Shown piece by piece: positions 55,286 through 64,000 of a stretch of DNA of 64,000 nt. The translations under genes were made by a program, and so were the position numbers. How positions within the stretch are numbered: position 1 is the first letter of the stretch; each line of letters opens with the position of its first letter. The stretch comes from Pelagovum pacificum (lineage in GTDB: Bacteria > Pseudomonadota > Alphaproteobacteria > Rhodobacterales > Rhodobacteraceae): the NCBI RefSeq assembly GCF_016134045.1, contig NZ_CP065915.1, forward strand, positions 3,719,001 through 3,783,000, written 5' to 3'. Under the pieces are notes generated by a model. It worked only from the letters and a program-made list of their open reading frames with translations. It had not been told where the DNA came from and searched no databases.

Positions 55286-55909
55286 TCAATTCGCGGCGTC
55301 CAGAACGCATTGTACCCGGTCGGCCATCTCTTCCGGCGTGGCCTCCCGGCGGAAGAAGTCGATGAACCCTTCCCCTGGCATCATTAGGTAGGTCATCGCG
55401 GTATGATCGACGAGGTAATAGTCCGGATCTTCGTCGTCATGGACGTTGTAATAGACCTTGTAGGCCTGCGCCGCCGCGTCGATCTGCTCTTTTGAGCCGG
55501 TGAGGCCCAGCATGTCGGGATGGAACGCGTCGGTGTAGTCCGTCAGCACCTCCGGCGTGTCGCGATGCGGGTCGACGCTGACGAAGACCGGCTGCACATC
55601 GTAACCCCGATCTTCCAGCATCGTCACCGCGGTCGCCGTGCGGTCCGTGTCGACCGGGCACACATCGGGACAGAAGGTATAGCCGAAATAGACGAGCGAC
55701 GGTTCGGTCAGGACATCTTCGTCCGTCACTGTCTCGCCGGTTTCGCTCACCAGTTCGAACGGGCCGCCGATGTCGCCGCCAACCGCACCGGACGTGCATT
55801 GGGCATAGGTGCCGGTCGAACCCGCGAACTCGGTCCACAGGAAGGTCCCGCCCAGAGCGAGAACCACGACACCGACAGCGCCGGTTGCGAGAAGCGTGTT
55901 CCGTTTCAT
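55286..55909 (-). CDS. senC: SCO1/SenC/PrrC-family copper chaperone protein
   Basis: A 207-residue membrane-anchored thioredoxin-fold protein with an N-terminal anchor (LLATGAVGVVVLALGGTFLW). Copper ligands are Cys80 and Cys84 (YTFCPDVCPVD) and His169 (YLVDHTAMT). It helps deliver copper to cytochrome oxidase and, in Rhodobacter, takes part in redox signalling through the RegBA/PrrBA pair. An ATG at 55924 would add five residues. It is between regA and divergent regB, the canonical order. Confidence 0.95.
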   Translation of the reverse strand: MKRNTLLATGAVGVVVLALGGTFLWTEFAGSTGTYAQCTSGAVGGDIGGPFELVSETGETVTDEDVLTEPSLVYFGYTFCPDVCPVDTDRTATAVTMLEDRGYDVQPVFVSVDPHRDTPEVLTDYTDAFHPDMLGLTGSKEQIDAAAQAYKVYYNVHDDEDPDYYLVDHTAMTYLMMPGEGFIDFFRREATPEEMADRVQCVLDAAN

Positions 55910-55988
55910 GCAGGTGCCCTTCATTGTTCCCGTCCTTCGGGAGACATAATGTCGTGCCAGTCCGCCGCAACGGGAGTTAACGCCGCAC

Positions 55989-57377
55989 ATGGAGGATACC
56001 GAGTTCCAGATGTTCCAGGACCGCCAGCGGTCCAACTGGGTGCGGCTGCGGACTTTGGTCGTGATCCGCTGGATCGCGATCGCCGGCCAGACCATCGCCA
56101 TGCTGGTCGCGATCTACGGCTACCGGCTCGATATCGAGGAGGGGCTAGCCGCCGTCACCATCGGCGCCTCCGTCCTCGCCAACCTGTTCACCACGTTCCT
56201 GAACCCGGAAAACAAGCGCCTGTCGGAGCGGCAGGCGACGCTGATGATGGTGTTCGACGTGTTCCAGCTCGGCGCGCTGCTCTATCTCACCGGCGGGCTG
56301 AACAACCCGTTCGCGCTGCTGATCCTCGCCCCGGTCACGATTTCGGCAACGGTCCTGCATCTGCGCAGTACCGCCATCGTCGGCGCGCTCGCCATCGTCG
56401 TGATCAGCCTGCTCGGGCTGACCAGCCTGCCGATCCGGGGGCCGACCGACCTGCCACTCATCCTGCCGCCGATCTTCGAGTTCGGATACTGGCTCGCCCT
56501 CGTGATCGGCGTCGTGTTCCTGTCCGTCTACGCCCGGCAGGTCACCAACGAGATGCACGCGATGGGCGACGCGCTGCTGGCGACGCAACTTGCGCTGGCC
56601 CGCGAACAGAAGCTGACCGACCTCGGCGGAGTCGTTGCCGCCGCCGCGCACGAGCTTGGAACACCGCTGGCCACGATCAAGCTGGTGAGCTCCGAGCTGA
56701 TGGAAGAGCTCGCCGACAACCCCGATCTTTATGACGATGCGCGGCTGATCCGTTCGCAGGCCGACCGCTGCCGCGACATCCTCCGCTCCATGGGGCGGGC
56801 CGGGAAGGACGACCTGCACCTGAAGCGCGCGCCACTGGAAACCGTGGTGCAGGAAGCCGCCGAGCCGCATCAGGACCGCGGCAAGCCGGTGCTGTTCGAG
56901 ATCGGACCGGAACCCGACTGCGACGACCTGCAGCCCGTGGTCTATCGCCGGCCGGAGGTGATTCACGGCCTGCGCAACCTCGTGCAGAACGCCGTCGACT
57001 TCGCCCGGGACGAGGTTCACGTCTCGGTTCGCTGGTCCCCGACGACTGTGACGATCCGGATCAGCGACGATGGGCCGGGCTTCCCCGCCCATCTGATCGG
57101 GCGGATCGGCGATCCGTTCGTCACCAACCGCCGCGCCAGCGAGGACCGGCAGAGGCGACCGGGTTACGAAGGGATGGGCCTCGGCCTATTCATCGCCAAG
57201 ACGCTGCTGGAGCGGTCCGGCGCGCGGCTGTCCTTCGCCAGCGACGGCGGCGGCCGGAAGGAGCGGAGTTACGGCGGTGCCATCGTGCAGGTGGTCTGGC
57301 CTATCGACCGGCTGCGCCCCCGGAAGGGCGATGGCGAGACGGCCGCACTCGGAGAGAATCGTCCGATCACCGCCTGA
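55989..57377 (+). CDS. regB: Redox sensor histidine kinase RegB (PrrB)
   Basis: A 462-residue membrane kinase with six N-terminal spans, the quinone-sensing heptad GGLNNPF (102-108), the phospho-acceptor His221 (AAAAHELGTPLATIK), the redox-active Cys261 (SQADRCRDIL), and an intact ATPase domain (NLVQNAVDFA, DDGPGFP, GMGLGLFIAK). It should phosphorylate RegA when the quinone pool is reduced, controlling cbb3 oxidase and related genes. Confidence 0.97.
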   Translation: MEDTEFQMFQDRQRSNWVRLRTLVVIRWIAIAGQTIAMLVAIYGYRLDIEEGLAAVTIGASVLANLFTTFLNPENKRLSERQATLMMVFDVFQLGALLYLTGGLNNPFALLILAPVTISATVLHLRSTAIVGALAIVVISLLGLTSLPIRGPTDLPLILPPIFEFGYWLALVIGVVFLSVYARQVTNEMHAMGDALLATQLALAREQKLTDLGGVVAAAAHELGTPLATIKLVSSELMEELADNPDLYDDARLIRSQADRCRDILRSMGRAGKDDLHLKRAPLETVVQEAAEPHQDRGKPVLFEIGPEPDCDDLQPVVYRRPEVIHGLRNLVQNAVDFARDEVHVSVRWSPTTVTIRISDDGPGFPAHLIGRIGDPFVTNRRASEDRQRRPGYEGMGLGLFIAKTLLERSGARLSFASDGGGRKERSYGGAIVQVVWPIDRLRPRKGDGETAALGENRPITA

Positions 57378-57450
57378 CCGCGCGCGCCGATTAACCGCGC
57401 CTTAAGACTACTTGTGCAGGGTCCTCCGCGGTATGTCCGAGGGAGCGTCG

Positions 57451-59025
57451 ATGTCCGCTGTGAACCTGTTGGCCCTGCTTCTGCCCGCGTCCGTCTGCAT
57501 CGCGGCGATCGTCACGATGTTGCGCCGCCCGGATGAACGGAAGTTGCTCGCCCGACAGATGATGGTCGAGGCGGAATCTTCCGTCGCCTTCCTGTTCGAC
57601 GGCACCCGCCTTGCCGACACGACCGGACCGGCGCGCGACCTGCTCCGCGGCCAGCGCGGCACGCAACCCGACGACTGGGTCGCGTTGACGGACCTGCTCG
57701 CCCGACACTTTCCCGACTTCGAGGAGCGTGTCGCCATGCTCGGCCAAGACGGGCGGCAACGGCTGACGTCCCCCGACGGCGACTCCTGGGCCGATGTGGA
57801 GCAATGGGACGGCTTCACGCGCATCTGCCTTTACGGTGCGCTGGGCAGCGGCGGGACATTCGCGCCGCTTGCCCTATCCGCGATGGAGCAGGAACTGACG
57901 GCCCTGCGCGCCCTGGCCGAAGGTGCGCCGCTGATGATCTGGCGCGAGAACGAGAAGCGGCAGGTGGTCTGGGCGAACCAGGCATATCTACAGACCGCCG
58001 CGAGTGTCTCCGGCACCGAGGCGGAGGATTGGCCGCCGCGCCGGCTGTTTGCGGAGGTCGGCACGTCCGAACCGTCCGATGACGTGGAGGAGGATCGCCT
58101 GCCTCTCGACCTGCCGGGGGGAGAGACGCTGTGGTACGATGTGACCACCATTCGCGCCGTAACAGGGTCGATGCATTTCGCAATTTCCGCCAGCGCGGTC
58201 GTCCAGGCGGAGGCAGCCCAGCGCAACTTCGTGCAGACCCTGTCGAAGACCTTCGCCGATCTTGCCATCGGGCTGGCCATCTTCGACCGGGACCGGCGGC
58301 TGGTGATGTTCAATCCGGCCCTCATGGAGCTGACGCATCTGCCGGTCGATTTCCTCGCCATGCGGCCCGGGATCAGCACCTTCCTCGACCGGCTCAGAGA
58401 GCAGAGGATGCTGCCCGAACCGAAGGATTACGGCAATTGGCGGCATGAACTCGCGGCACTGGAGGCGCGGGCGACCGACGGCACCTATTGCGAGAACTGG
58501 GCGCTGCCCGGCGGCCAGACCTTCCGCGTCACCGGCCGACCACATCCCGACGGCGCAATCGCCTTCCTGTTCGAGGATATCTCGGCCGAGGTATCCCTTG
58601 CCCGGCGGTTCCGCGGCCAGATCGAAACCGCTAACAGCGCGCTCGACGTGATGGACGAGGCGATCGTCGTCTTCACGCCCGGCGGTACTGTCGCGCTCAC
58701 GAATCTCGCCTACGACCGGCTGTGGCACGGCGACCGGGAGGACGACGCCGTGCCCGTCGTGAACCAGAAGCTTCGGGACGAGGCGGAGACCTGGAAGGCC
58801 CAATGCATCGCGACCGATTTCTGGCCAGACATCATCGCCAGCTCGACCGATCCGGAGATGCGCAAGCCGTGGACCGGTCGCACACGACGCACCGACGGCC
58901 GCACCGTCGATTGCCGGGTCGTGCCCCTGCCGCGCGGGGCGACCATGGTCGGCTTCACCCTCCCGACGGAGGAGCGTGGCATCTCCACCATCCCGCCGAC
59001 CCTCTACGCGACCGGTAGCCCCTGA
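57451..59025 (+). CDS. PAS domain-containing protein without kinase domain
   Basis: A 524-residue protein. One N-terminal membrane span (NLLALLLPASVCIAAIVTML) is followed by several degenerate PAS-like regions (about 130-230, 270-390 and 400-500), for example LAIGLAIFDRDRRLVMFNPA and EAIVVFTPGGTVALTNLAYD. No histidine kinase, GGDEF, EAL or receiver domain follows. The ATG at 57451 has GAGGGAG upstream. It is 73 bases after regB and upstream of tsaE; a partner signalling protein may exist. Confidence 0.82.
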   Translation: MSAVNLLALLLPASVCIAAIVTMLRRPDERKLLARQMMVEAESSVAFLFDGTRLADTTGPARDLLRGQRGTQPDDWVALTDLLARHFPDFEERVAMLGQDGRQRLTSPDGDSWADVEQWDGFTRICLYGALGSGGTFAPLALSAMEQELTALRALAEGAPLMIWRENEKRQVVWANQAYLQTAASVSGTEAEDWPPRRLFAEVGTSEPSDDVEEDRLPLDLPGGETLWYDVTTIRAVTGSMHFAISASAVVQAEAAQRNFVQTLSKTFADLAIGLAIFDRDRRLVMFNPALMELTHLPVDFLAMRPGISTFLDRLREQRMLPEPKDYGNWRHELAALEARATDGTYCENWALPGGQTFRVTGRPHPDGAIAFLFEDISAEVSLARRFRGQIETANSALDVMDEAIVVFTPGGTVALTNLAYDRLWHGDREDDAVPVVNQKLRDEAETWKAQCIATDFWPDIIASSTDPEMRKPWTGRTRRTDGRTVDCRVVPLPRGATMVGFTLPTEERGISTIPPTLYATGSP

Positions 59026-59085
59026 CGCGACGCCGCCGCGGGCAGAAAGGCTTGCAGCCGAGTCGCAGCCGCCTAGTCTGCGCGC

Positions 59086-59559
59086 ATGTCGTCCCGGACC
59101 CTCACCATTGCCCTGCCCCGACTGGCCGATACCGAACGGCTCGCCAGCCGCATCGCGCCCCTGTTGATGCCGGGCGATGCCGTCCTGCTGTCCGGGCCGA
59201 TCGGCGCGGGCAAAAGCGCCTTCGCTCGCGCCCTGATCCGGTCACGGCTGGGCGACCCTGACGTCGAAGTCCCCTCCCCGACCTACACGCTGGTGCAGAC
59301 ATACAGCGACGGCGCCGACGAGATCTGGCACTGCGATCTCTATCGCACCGGTGACACCTCCGAACTGGTCGAGCTTGGCCTCGACGCGGCGTTCGCCGAA
59401 GCGATCACCCTCATCGAATGGCCCGACCGATTGGGAGAGATGGCACCCGCCGACGCGCTACAGCTGGCGTTCGCGGTCGAACACGCGGGGCACAGTGTCA
59501 CCGCCGAGCTGACGGACACGTGGAGCGGGCGACTGGAGGACCTCCTTGCCCGATCGTGA
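59086..59559 (+). CDS. tsaE: tRNA threonylcarbamoyladenosine biosynthesis ATPase TsaE
   Basis: A 157-residue P-loop ATPase of the t6A pathway. LLSGPIGAGKSAFARALI is the Walker A motif, PSPTYTLVQTY and HCDLYRTGD follow, and ITLIEWPDRLGE closes the core. It works with TsaD, encoded at 44641. It heads a run with amgK, murU and addB; amgK starts inside its last codons. Confidence 0.96.
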   Translation: MSSRTLTIALPRLADTERLASRIAPLLMPGDAVLLSGPIGAGKSAFARALIRSRLGDPDVEVPSPTYTLVQTYSDGADEIWHCDLYRTGDTSELVELGLDAAFAEAITLIEWPDRLGEMAPADALQLAFAVEHAGHSVTAELTDTWSGRLEDLLARS

Positions 59560-60511
59560 AGGACTGATTTCCCGAATCCTCGCCGAGACGGGGCATGCCG
59601 CGTGGACCCGCACACCCCTGCCGCACGACGCATCGCGGCGGCGCTATGAGCGGCTCACCTCGGGCGAGCGCAGCCGCATCCTGATGGACGCACCGCCCGA
59701 GACAGGGGAGGACACGCGTCCGTTTCTCGCCATCGGGCGCCACCTGCGGTCCATCGGGTTGTCCGCGCCGGCGCTGATCCATGCTGAAACCTCGACCGGG
59801 GTTCTGATCCTCGAAGACCTCGGACACGTCCTGTTCGCCGACCATCTTCAGGTCTGGCCGGGCGAGGAAGAGATGCTCTACCTTGCCGCCGCCGACGTGC
59901 TGGCAAAGGTTCAGTCCGCGCCGCCGCCCGACGGTCTTCTGCAGCTGACGCCGGAGAGCGCCGCGCAGATGCTGGAGCCGCTGTTCGACTGGCACGTGAC
60001 GCTGGATCCGCGCAATCGCGCAGCGATAGAGACTGAAATCGCCGCCGCGCTCGACCGGCACGCAGGCCCGCCCGACGAGCTGTCGCTTCGGGATTTCCAT
60101 GCAGAGAACCTTGTCTGGCGGCCGCGCCTCGACGGGGATGCGAAGGTCGGACTGCTCGACTTTCAGGACGCGTTCCTCGCGCCCGCCGCCTATGACCTCG
60201 CCTCGCTTCTGGATGATGCTCGTCGCGATGTGGAGGATGAGACCAAGGATGCGGTGCTGACCCGCTTCGCCGAGCGGACCGGGCGCGACCGTGCGACACT
60301 CGACCGCGCGCTCGCGGTGCTGTCGGTGCAGCGCAACTTGCGCATCCTCGGCATCTTCGCGCGGCTCGTCCGTCGCGACCGAAAGCCGAAGTACCTCGCC
60401 TTCGTGCCACGGGTCCGCGCCCACCTCTGCCGCAGGCTGGAAGACCCGGCGCTGGCCGACCTCAGCCGACTTTGCCTGCCGTTCCTCGAGTCGGAGCCGG
60501 ACTGGACGTGA
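59546..60511 (+). CDS. amgK: Aminoglycoside phosphotransferase-fold kinase, AmgK (N-acetylmuramate/N-acetylglucosamine kinase)
   Basis: A 321-residue kinase that phosphorylates the anomeric OH of MurNAc/GlcNAc in cell-wall recycling. LSLRDFHAENLVWRP holds the catalytic Asp/Asn region and VGLLDFQDAFLAP the metal-binding Asp. It starts with TTG at 59546, 6 bases after GGAGG and inside tsaE. murU follows with a GTGA overlap, the AmgK-MurU pair that bypasses fosfomycin-sensitive de novo synthesis. Confidence 0.92.
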   Translation: MPDREGLISRILAETGHAAWTRTPLPHDASRRRYERLTSGERSRILMDAPPETGEDTRPFLAIGRHLRSIGLSAPALIHAETSTGVLILEDLGHVLFADHLQVWPGEEEMLYLAAADVLAKVQSAPPPDGLLQLTPESAAQMLEPLFDWHVTLDPRNRAAIETEIAAALDRHAGPPDELSLRDFHAENLVWRPRLDGDAKVGLLDFQDAFLAPAAYDLASLLDDARRDVEDETKDAVLTRFAERTGRDRATLDRALAVLSVQRNLRILGIFARLVRRDRKPKYLAFVPRVRAHLCRRLEDPALADLSRLCLPFLESEPDWT

Positions 60512-61182
60512 CCCCCAATGCAGCCCTTTTCTTCGCCGCAGGGTTCGGCACCCGTATGGGCGAGCTGACCCGAAACCGGCCCAAACCCCTGATCGAGGTC
60601 GGCGGGACGACCCTTCTCGACCATGCGTTGTCGCTGGGCGAAGCCGCCGGTCTCGGTCCCATCGTGGTGAACGCCCATTACCGGGCCGAGATGATCGAGA
60701 CTCACCTCGCCGGGCGCGACCTCCGGGTCTTGCACGAGGCCGACCGCATCCTCGAGACCGGCGGCGGCCTGCGCAATGCGCTGCCCCTGCTTGGCCCCGG
60801 CCCTGTTTTCACGATGAACACCGATTCCGCCTGGCGCGGCCCCAACCCGTTCGAGCTCCTGCGCGCCGCGTGGCGGCCCGACCGGATGGAAGCGCTGCTG
60901 CTTTGCATCCCGAAGGAGAACGCACAGGGCCACACCGGCAAGGGTGACTTCCTGTTCGACGGTGAGGGGCGCATCGCCTATGGTCCGGGTCCGGTCTATT
61001 CCGGCGCGCAGATCGTCGATCCCGCCGGACTGGCAGACATCGGGGAGGACGTGTTTTCCATGCGACTGCTCTGGGACAGGCTGATCGAGCGCGGTACGGC
61101 CTACGGTCTGCTCTATCCCGGTGACTGGTGCGACGTGGGCCGGCCCGATGGCCTGCCCCTCGCCGAAGCGATCCTGCGATGA
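60508..61182 (+). CDS. murU: N-acetylmuramate alpha-1-phosphate uridylyltransferase MurU
   Basis: A 224-residue nucleotidyltransferase that turns MurNAc-1-phosphate into UDP-MurNAc. FFAAGFGTRMGELTRNRPKP is the nucleotide-binding N-terminus and EVGGTTLLDHAL continues it, with MNTDSAWRG as the metal-binding segment. The GTG start overlaps the amgK stop (GTGA), and the stop overlaps the addB start (ATGA). Confidence 0.93.
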   Translation: MTPNAALFFAAGFGTRMGELTRNRPKPLIEVGGTTLLDHALSLGEAAGLGPIVVNAHYRAEMIETHLAGRDLRVLHEADRILETGGGLRNALPLLGPGPVFTMNTDSAWRGPNPFELLRAAWRPDRMEALLLCIPKENAQGHTGKGDFLFDGEGRIAYGPGPVYSGAQIVDPAGLADIGEDVFSMRLLWDRLIERGTAYGLLYPGDWCDVGRPDGLPLAEAILR

Positions 61183-64000
61183 TCTTCCCAGAGTCGACCG
61201 GCCCGCGTGTCTTCGCGCTGCCGCCCGGTGTCGATTTCGGAACCGAGCTGGTGCGCGGGCTGAGGGAACGGTCGTCGCACCTCCCGCCCGAGCATGTCGC
61301 CCGGATCGAGCTCTATCTCAACACGCGGCGGATGCAGCGCCGGATCCGCGATGTCTACGATGCCGGGCCGCCGATGCTGCTGCCCCGGTTGCGGCTGGTC
61401 ACCGACCTCGCGCTTGCGCCCGTTCCGGGCCTCACACCGCCCGTCGGCAAGATGCAGAGACGGCTTGAGATCGTGCGCCTCGTCGCTGCCCTGCTTGACG
61501 CGGATCCGACGCTTGCACCGCGCTCGGCCCTGTTCGACCTCGCCGACAGCCTGTCCGGCCTGCTGGACGAGATGCAGGGCGAAGGCGTCGACCCCGATAC
61601 GCTCCGCCAGCTCGACGTGTCCGACCAGTCGGAACACTGGCAGCGGACCCTGACCTTCCTGAACATCGTCGAACCCTACTTCGCCGGCGCTGTTGGTGCG
61701 GAGGCGCGGCAGCGTGCCGCCGTCGAACGCCTGTCCGCGCAATGGACCGAGGCACCGCCCGGCCAGCCGATGCTGATCGCGGGGTCGACCGGGTCGCGCG
61801 GGGCCACCGCGATGTTCATGGAAGCCGTCGCCAGACTGCCGCAGGGGGCCATCGTGCTGCCCGGCTTCGATTTCGATCTGCCCCGGTCCGTCTGGGAGTC
61901 GATGACCGACGGCATGAGCGCGGAGGACCATCCGCAATACCGCTTCCGCGCGCTGTTCGACCGGCTTGGCCTATCGCGGCGCGATGTAGAGCCTTGGACG
62001 GATGCCGAGCCGGCGAGCGCCTCGCGCAATCGGCTGATCTCGCTCAGCCTGCGGCCCGCCCCCGTGACCGATGCGTGGCAAATCGAAGGTCCGGAGCTTC
62101 GGGACATCGAAGGCGCTACCTCGCGCGTGACGCTGATCGAGGCGCCGAGCCCCCGGTCGGAGGCCGAGACGATCGCCCTCGTCATGCGAGATGCGGTTGA
62201 ACAGGGCCGGTCCGTCTCGCTGATCTCGCCCGACCGGATGCTGACGCGGCAGGTCGAAGCGGCGCTCGATCGCTGGCTGATCGTACCCGACGACAGCGCG
62301 GGCCAGCCCTTGTCGCAAACGCCGACCGGTCGCTTCCTGCGGCATGTCGGCGGATTGCTGACACACCGGTTGACGTCCGAGGCGCTGCTGACGCTGCTGA
62401 AGCATCCGCTCTGCCACGGGGGCAGCGAACGCGGGCCGCACCTCCTCCACACCCGTGAGCTGGAGCTTCACCTCCGCCGCCACGGGCCGCCCTTCCCGAA
62501 CGGCGACACCCTGCGCGCCTGGGCCGAGAAAAAGCCGGGCCGCGAGGGTTGGGCCGCGTGGCTGGCGGCGAGACTAGACACGATTCCTGCGCAGGACGAG
62601 CGTGACGCGCCCGATCACCTCGCCCTTCACCTTGCGCTCGCCGAAGCGTTTGCCGCCGGTCATGGCGACGGCGCGAGCCAGCTCTGGCAGCGGGACGCCG
62701 GCCGCAAGGCGCAGGAGGTGCTGACCGAATTCGGCGCCCACGCGGCAGCCGCCGGCACGCTGTCGCCGCTCGACTACCTGTCGCTGTTCGAAGGCATCAT
62801 CGGCGGTGCCGAAGTCCGCAACCCGGTGACCGGGCATCCGCTCGTCCGCTTCTGGGGCACGCTCGAGTCCCGCGTGCAGGGGGCGGAGGTCGTGATCCTC
62901 GGCGGCCTCAACGAGGGAAGCTGGCCGGAAGTGCCGAGCCCGGATCCGTGGATGAACCGGTCGATGCGGCACAAAGCGGGTCTGTTGCTGCCCGAACGTC
63001 GCATTGGCCTTTCTGCGCATGACTACCAGCAGGCGGTCGCGGGGGCGGAAGTCGTCCTCAGCCGCGCGTCCCGGTCGGAGGATGCGGCGACCGTGCCGTC
63101 GCGCTGGATCAACCGGCTTACGAACCTGATGAACGGCCTGCCGTCGAACGGCGGGCCAGAGGCATTGGCGGCGATGCGGGCGCGCGGCGCGCTTTGGGTC
63201 GCGAAGGCGGCACGCCTGTCGGCCCCCGACCGCGCGGTCCCGCCTGCGCCGCGTCCTTCGCCTCGTCCGCCGGTGGAGGCGAGACCGAAACGCCTGTCGG
63301 TGACCCAGATCCAGACACTGATCCGGGACCCTTACGCGATCTACGCCCGCAACGTACTGCGCCTCTCCGCGCTCGATCCTCTCGTGCCGGAGCCGGATGC
63401 GCCCCTGCGCGGGATCATCATCCACAGCGCGCTCGAGCGTTTCATCAAGGCGGGGCACGACCCGGCGGATCCGGCGACGCGTGATCAGCTTGTCGCGACC
63501 GCGCGGGACGCATTGACCGACTCCTGCCCGTGGCCGGCGCAGCGGCAGCTTTGGCTTGCCGGGTTCGAGAGGGTCGCGGACTGGTTCCTCGAGACAGAGG
63601 TCGCACGGCGCGCCGTCGGGACACCGTCGCATTTCGAGCTTCGCGGCAAGGTTCACCTCGGGGACCCGGACTTCACGCTGTCCTGCCTCGCCGATCGGCT
63701 CGACCTGACCGAGGGGGGCGAGCTGATCCTCTACGATTACAAGACGGGCAAGCCGCCGACCGAGAAGCAGCAAATCAGCTTCGACCGGCAGCTTCTGCTG
63801 GAGGCGGCGATGGCCGCGCGCGGCGCATTCGCCGAGGTCGGACCCCGCCGCACTGTGATCGCGGAGTTCATCGGGCTTGGCAGTTCTCCCGCGATCGTGC
63901 CCGCGCCGATGGACGAGGCCCCGCCGGACCAGGTGTGGGAAGAGTTCCGCGCCCTGATCCGGGCCTGGGCAGACCCGAACAGGGGGTATTCCGCCCGCGC
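61179..64000 (+). CDS. addB: Double-strand break repair protein AddB, partial
   Basis: The alphaproteobacterial AddB subunit; about 940 residues are visible and the C-terminus is cut by the window end. The N-terminal half is a UvrD-like inactive helicase fold (ALPPGVDFGTELVRGL; LIAGSTGSRGATAMFMEAVA). The visible C-terminal part is a RecB-type PD-(D/E)XK nuclease domain: SVTQIQTLIRDPYAIYA, LRGIIIHSALERF, and LILYDYKTGKPP with the catalytic residues. With AddA it degrades and processes DNA ends. It overlaps murU by four bases. Confidence 0.95.
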   Translation, partial: MIFPESTGPRVFALPPGVDFGTELVRGLRERSSHLPPEHVARIELYLNTRRMQRRIRDVYDAGPPMLLPRLRLVTDLALAPVPGLTPPVGKMQRRLEIVRLVAALLDADPTLAPRSALFDLADSLSGLLDEMQGEGVDPDTLRQLDVSDQSEHWQRTLTFLNIVEPYFAGAVGAEARQRAAVERLSAQWTEAPPGQPMLIAGSTGSRGATAMFMEAVARLPQGAIVLPGFDFDLPRSVWESMTDGMSAEDHPQYRFRALFDRLGLSRRDVEPWTDAEPASASRNRLISLSLRPAPVTDAWQIEGPELRDIEGATSRVTLIEAPSPRSEAETIALVMRDAVEQGRSVSLISPDRMLTRQVEAALDRWLIVPDDSAGQPLSQTPTGRFLRHVGGLLTHRLTSEALLTLLKHPLCHGGSERGPHLLHTRELELHLRRHGPPFPNGDTLRAWAEKKPGREGWAAWLAARLDTIPAQDERDAPDHLALHLALAEAFAAGHGDGASQLWQRDAGRKAQEVLTEFGAHAAAAGTLSPLDYLSLFEGIIGGAEVRNPVTGHPLVRFWGTLESRVQGAEVVILGGLNEGSWPEVPSPDPWMNRSMRHKAGLLLPERRIGLSAHDYQQAVAGAEVVLSRASRSEDAATVPSRWINRLTNLMNGLPSNGGPEALAAMRARGALWVAKAARLSAPDRAVPPAPRPSPRPPVEARPKRLSVTQIQTLIRDPYAIYARNVLRLSALDPLVPEPDAPLRGIIIHSALERFIKAGHDPADPATRDQLVATARDALTDSCPWPAQRQLWLAGFERVADWFLETEVARRAVGTPSHFELRGKVHLGDPDFTLSCLADRLDLTEGGELILYDYKTGKPPTEKQQISFDRQLLLEAAMAARGAFAEVGPRRTVIAEFIGLGSSPAIVPAPMDEAPPDQVWEEFRALIRAWADPNRGYSAR

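Overview
The window is a high-GC stretch of an alphaproteobacterial chromosome, most likely a Rhodobacterales (Roseobacter-group) organism. That placement rests on gene content and order. The RegB / SenC-RegA redox cluster is present. FnrL sits beside ccoNOQP and hemN. A bacterial Mic60-like gene lies between hemD and a HemY-domain gene. There is also a tsaE-amgK-murU-addB run and a motB-flgE-flgK-flgL-flgI block. No insertion sequence, prophage, CRISPR array or rRNA gene was seen. One tRNA gene, tRNA-Thr(CGT), is present.

Layout. 1-2.5 kb: a three-subunit molybdenum hydroxylase of the PaoABC/xanthine dehydrogenase type (catalytic subunit cut by the window edge), divergent from a TetR regulator. 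3.2-14.7 kb: a carbohydrate ABC transporter operon with an embedded cytoplasmic GH51-like glycosidase, a divergent GntR/FCD regulator, an isolated sugar transferase, and a kinase-UxaC-UxuB-AroQ operon for hexuronate catabolism. 14.7-23 kb: cbb3 oxidase (ccoNOQP), a tandem universal stress protein, fnrL, hemN and a malonyl-CoA synthetase, with two FNR-like boxes between ccoN and the stress protein. 23.3-30.3 kb: asd, then flagellar hook/filament-junction/P-ring genes and motB. 30.4-37.4 kb: a tightly coupled run of seven genes (FkbM-like methyltransferase, DUF6165, TPR-GT9, an unrecognised protein, GT4, Gfo/Idh/MocA, ThuA), the best candidate here for an undescribed system. 37.5-40.9 kb: a PPP-family phosphatase, then an AraC regulator with a 21-bp-spaced direct repeat in front of an NmrA-like/DUF4386 gene pair.

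41-48 kb: tRNA-Thr, HemY-domain protein, Mic60, HemD, then divergent tsaD-gpsA-EVE and two small DUF genes. 48.2-50.8 kb: an exported PRC-barrel protein with a 48-bp coding minisatellite, then ahcY. 51-53.2 kb: a secreted small protein, a GT92-like glycosyltransferase and an HD hydrolase. 53.2-53.8 kb: two very short ORFs with strong ribosome binding sites, divergent from a LysR regulator. 54.7-59 kb: regA, senC, regB and a kinase-less PAS protein. 59.1-64 kb: tsaE, amgK, murU and addB (cut by the window end), coupled by overlapping starts and stops.

Two functional themes stand out. One is import and breakdown of uronic-acid or arabinose-containing saccharides. The other is oxygen/redox control of respiration and heme synthesis (FnrL, RegBA, SenC, cbb3, HemN, HemD, HemY-domain protein). 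All function calls come from reading motifs and gene order; no database search was run.
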